Shown here: positions 61,805 through 64,000 of the stretch, piece after piece
How positions within the stretch are numbered: position 1 is the stretch's first letter
How the letters are laid out: each line of letters begins with the position of its first letter
The notes under the pieces: generated by a model
The model's input: the letters and a program-made list of their open reading frames with translations, nothing else
Databases searched by the model: none
What the model was told of the DNA's origin: nothing
Program-made: the position numbers and the translations under genes
Assembly (NCBI RefSeq): GCF_003391115.1
Contig: NZ_QTJP01000001.1
Span: forward strand, 930,001 to 994,000
Direction: 5' to 3'
From: Sphingomonas crusticola
Lineage (GTDB): Bacteria; Pseudomonadota; Alphaproteobacteria; Sphingomonadales; Sphingomonadaceae
Length of the DNA: 64,000 bases

Positions 61805-62527
61805 CTAAGCCGCCGTTCGCAGCCTGCGGTGAAGGTAATTTTCGTCGAACCCGGCGACATGGACCAGCTTTTTGGGATCGGTGATGAGCAGGCTGCCGCG
61901 CTGCAGGGTCATGGCCCCGCTTTGCCGCAATTCCTTGAGCACGCGATTGAGATGGACCGGCGTCATCCCGAGCGAATCAGCCAGCAAGATTTGCGCCAGC
62001 GGCAAGGCAATCTGATTGTCCGACGCGAGGCCGATATTGCGGGCCCGGATATAGAGTTCGCACATCAGATGGGCAACGCGCTCGACGCTCGTCCGCCGTC
62101 CCATGCTTGTGATCCAGGAACGCATCGTCCCTTCATCGACCAGCTGCGCGATATACATCGCCTTCGCCACGGCACGGTGCCGGTCCATGATCGCATCCAT
62201 CTCGTTCCGCGCGATGGTCGCGACAACCGCCGGCGTGATCGTCTGGATGCCGTGATCCATCTCCGCCAGCAGCCCGATATGCAGGTCGCAGCAATCGCCC
62301 GGCATCAGAAACGCCAGCACCTGCCGCGAGCCGTTCGGCAGGATTTTGTAACGGCATGCCCATCCTTCGAGCATGACGAACACCGGGCCTGGACGATCGC
62401 CCTCCCGGATCAGGTCTTTCCGCGCCGCGATCTTGCTCGGCCTGGCCGTCGCCCCGGCAAGAGCAGCTTCATCATCCGGGCTTAATATGCCGAAATTACG
62501 CAGCTTTTCGACGAAGCGATTGCCCAT
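61805..62527 (-). CDS. Crp/Fnr family transcriptional regulator
   Basis: 240 residues. Sensor domain (about 20-140) with RKDLIREGDRPGPVFVMLEG and LMPGDCCDLHIGLL; winged helix at 150-215 with ADSLGMTPVHLNRVLKEL. Closely similar at its C terminus to the fragment at 1-171. No FNR-type cysteine cluster. A partial FNR-like half site, TTGAT-N4-ATAAG at 62585-62598, lies 58 bases upstream and may hint at autoregulation. Confidence 0.9.
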   Translation of the reverse strand: MGNRFVEKLRNFGILSPDDEAALAGATARPSKIAARKDLIREGDRPGPVFVMLEGWACRYKILPNGSRQVLAFLMPGDCCDLHIGLLAEMDHGIQTITPAVVATIARNEMDAIMDRHRAVAKAMYIAQLVDEGTMRSWITSMGRRTSVERVAHLMCELYIRARNIGLASDNQIALPLAQILLADSLGMTPVHLNRVLKELRQSGAMTLQRGSLLITDPKKLVHVAGFDENYLHRRLRTAA

Positions 62528-62701
62528 GGGTCATCATCCCACGGCCGAGAATAGTTTAATATTGTCGAAAGTTATAGTCGAATGTTGATATGGATAAGGA
62601 TCGTGGCGGTTTCTTCCGCTATAGCGGACCATCGCTGGCCCGTTTCCAGGCTCCGGCGGCTGAGAGATACGCGCGCTCTCGCCTGACCCGGAGACCCCGT
62701 C

Positions 62702-63040
62702 ATGGGCGCGCGCAATTCGAACGATAACAGCCCGCCGGGCAAGGAACCGCCGCACCGGCCGGACCCCCACGGCCAGGCCGCGATCCTGCTGGTGGAAAGC
62801 CTGATCCACGGGCTGGTGGCGCGTTCGGTCCTGACCGTGGCGGACGCGGTCGAGATCGTCGCGACGGCCGCCGCGGTGAAGGAGGATGTCGGCGCCGATA
62901 TGGGCGACACGCCCGCGACGCTGGCGCGATCGCTCGCCATTCTTGAGGCGATCGAAGCGAGCCTCGCCTTGGATCTGCACACGGCGGACGCGTCGGGGCC
63001 CGCGGGTCCGCCCATGCCAATATGGCCGGACTCCCCCTGA
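62702..63040 (+). CDS. Hypothetical protein
   Basis: 112 residues; GGAGA precedes the ATG. A polar, Pro-rich N terminus is followed by one long helical stretch (AAILLVESLIHGLVARSVLT, VADAVEIVATAAAVKEDVG), suggesting a helical, possibly dimerising protein without membrane insertion. Family not recognised. Confidence 0.65.
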   Translation: MGARNSNDNSPPGKEPPHRPDPHGQAAILLVESLIHGLVARSVLTVADAVEIVATAAAVKEDVGADMGDTPATLARSLAILEAIEASLALDLHTADASGPAGPPMPIWPDSP

Positions 63041-63123
63041 TGCCTGCCCTTAATGCGTCGGCCCCGTGCGGCCATAGCCGGCGGAGAAAGGGGCCGACCC
63101 CTTTGAATGCGACGGAGAAGTCA

Positions 63124-63312
63124 ATGCGGCCGATAGAAGAGACGGAATTGGTCTACCTGCTCCGCCGCGAGGCAGAAGAGCGAGCCCGCGCCGTCCAGGC
63201 GAGCGTGGGGGCAAGGCCGCTTCACTGCCGGCTGGCGGACGGCTATGCCGCGAAGATCGTCGGGTTGATGGGCGAACCGCGCTTCGAACGCGACAAACAA
63301 CGCGGGAAATGA
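63124..63312 (+). CDS. Small hypothetical protein
   Basis: 62 residues from ATG 63124, with GGAGAAG upstream. A charged helical start (EETELVYLLRREAEERARAV) and a basic tail. It is separated from the previous gene by 83 bases. No recognised family. Confidence 0.6.
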   Translation: MRPIEETELVYLLRREAEERARAVQASVGARPLHCRLADGYAAKIVGLMGEPRFERDKQRGK

Positions 63313-63516
63313 TCAGGCCGTCTGGTCCGGCATGACCTGTGCCAGGCCGGCCGCGCGCAGCGACCGCGCCAGCTGCCGCCGCCGCGCGGTTGCGGTGTCG
63401 TATCGCTCCAGGCGCTCCTCCGCCTTCTCCGCCAGCAACCGCAGCGCGATCGCGTCGACGTCTGGTTCGTCCGTGAGCAGCGCCACGCCGCGCATCCGGC
63501 AGGGTTCCAGGCTCAT
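63313..63516 (-). CDS. Small hypothetical protein
   Basis: 67 residues from ATG 63516. Charged and helical (ALRLLAEKAEERLERYDTAT, RRRQLARSLRAAGLAQ). Its stop abuts the stop of the convergent gene at 63312. It shares the leucine/Glu/Arg-rich style of its neighbour; no function known. Confidence 0.5.
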   Translation of the reverse strand: MSLEPCRMRGVALLTDEPDVDAIALRLLAEKAEERLERYDTATARRRQLARSLRAAGLAQVMPDQTA

Positions 63517-63793
63517 CGCCCACGCCCCCCGGTAGGACGATCCGTCATGATACCCCGAGAATATGCGCCAAATCGGCCGGATGGGTCCACGAAGTTTCTC
63601 CACGAGGTGACAGCTAGAACAGCAAGAAAAAGCGTCACGAACCGGCCGCCGTTGCCACCTTTCGACCGAAGAAATATAGATTTGGATTAATAAATAGCGC
63701 CCGGCCCTGCGTTACTATTTCATCGCGCTTGATTCGGGCGTCGGTGGCGGCGAGCCGATGTGAAGCTCCCGCACGAAGTTGCAGGGGGCTCTT

Positions 63794-64000
63794 ATGACGC
63801 ATTACCGTCTTTATTTCATGAATCCCCGCTCAGGGCATATTGATCGAGCCCAGGATCTTGACGCTCCCGACGATCAGGCGGCGCTTCGCTTGGCCAGCAC
63901 TTATGATGGCATCCATCCGCTGGAGCTTTGGTGCAATTCCCGCAAGGTTTACCGGATCGAGCGACCGAGCTCGGGGGTGATCGTCCGGTTCGGCACGGCT
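63794..64000 (+). CDS. Hypothetical protein, cut by window end
   Basis: 69 codons are visible from ATG 63794 (GGGGG a few bases upstream); no stop is reached. It begins THYRLYFMNPRSGHIDRA and contains AALRLASTYDGIHPLELWCN, a pattern I associate with short sphingomonad proteins of about 70-80 residues, so only the last few codons may be missing. Function unknown. Confidence 0.6.
   Translation, partial: MTHYRLYFMNPRSGHIDRAQDLDAPDDQAALRLASTYDGIHPLELWCNSRKVYRIERPSSGVIVRFGTA

Noticed and set aside
63548-63700. Short plus-strand frame of about 46 codons between the last minus-strand gene and 63794
   Set aside because: No ribosome binding site and a low-complexity, basic translation; not supportable.

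Overview
The window looks like a stretch of a Sphingomonadaceae (Sphingomonas-like) chromosome. The base composition is GC-rich throughout. The gene content fits: a class I PHA synthase plus a phasin, a Caulobacter/Xanthomonas-type TonB-dependent receptor, many small alphaproteobacterial proteins (DUF3175, ClpS, KTSC, host-attachment type), and the hairpin-forming intergenic repeats common in sphingomonads. I saw no transposase, integrase, phage module or CRISPR array. The genus is an inference; no rRNA gene is present.

Bases 1-5000: the tail of a Crp/Fnr regulator, an MFS sugar porter, a polyprenyl diphosphate synthase divergent from a small chorismate mutase, thyA with an overlapping lipoprotein gene, and a DUF3175 protein. 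At 5020-5190 lies a striking non-canonical locus: a perfect 11-base Shine-Dalgarno sequence, an 18-codon reading frame whose stop codon sits inside a long hairpin, and a GNRA-loop terminator.

Bases 5500-26000 are mostly housekeeping: DUF2721, an AlaC-like aminotransferase, phaC, a YpfJ-type metalloprotease, mannose-1-phosphate guanylyltransferase, Tat-exported MsrB, queG, an ABC ATPase, nadB, an alpha/beta hydrolase, an exported methyltransferase, polA coupled to a hypothetical gene and a flippase, a UbiH-type hydroxylase bracketed by two inverted copies of one repeat, a Lon-N-like protein, a CnoX-type thioredoxin and tRNA-Gly(GCC).

Bases 26000-50000: a histone-H1-like Ala/Lys/Pro-rich protein, small envelope proteins, murA, a Crp/Fnr regulator, clpS, a TPR protein, a LysR regulator divergent from a tripartite RND efflux operon, a CocE-type hydrolase, a phasin behind a PhaR-like palindromic operator, a GST-fold protein resembling FzlA, and three regulators (PadR, HxlR and their partner genes) with visible palindromes.

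Bases 51000-60500 form a carbohydrate module: GTG-started TonB-dependent receptor, GntR/FCD regulator, a two-domain DUF1080 protein, two Tat-signal Gfo/Idh/MocA oxidoreductases and mannonate dehydratase. My inference is outer-membrane uptake of a glycoside or uronate, oxidation and beta-elimination outside the cytoplasm, and entry into the mannonate/KDG route. The last 3.5 kb hold a TetR regulator with paired operators, a membrane protein, a Crp/Fnr paralogue of the first gene and several small unrecognised genes.
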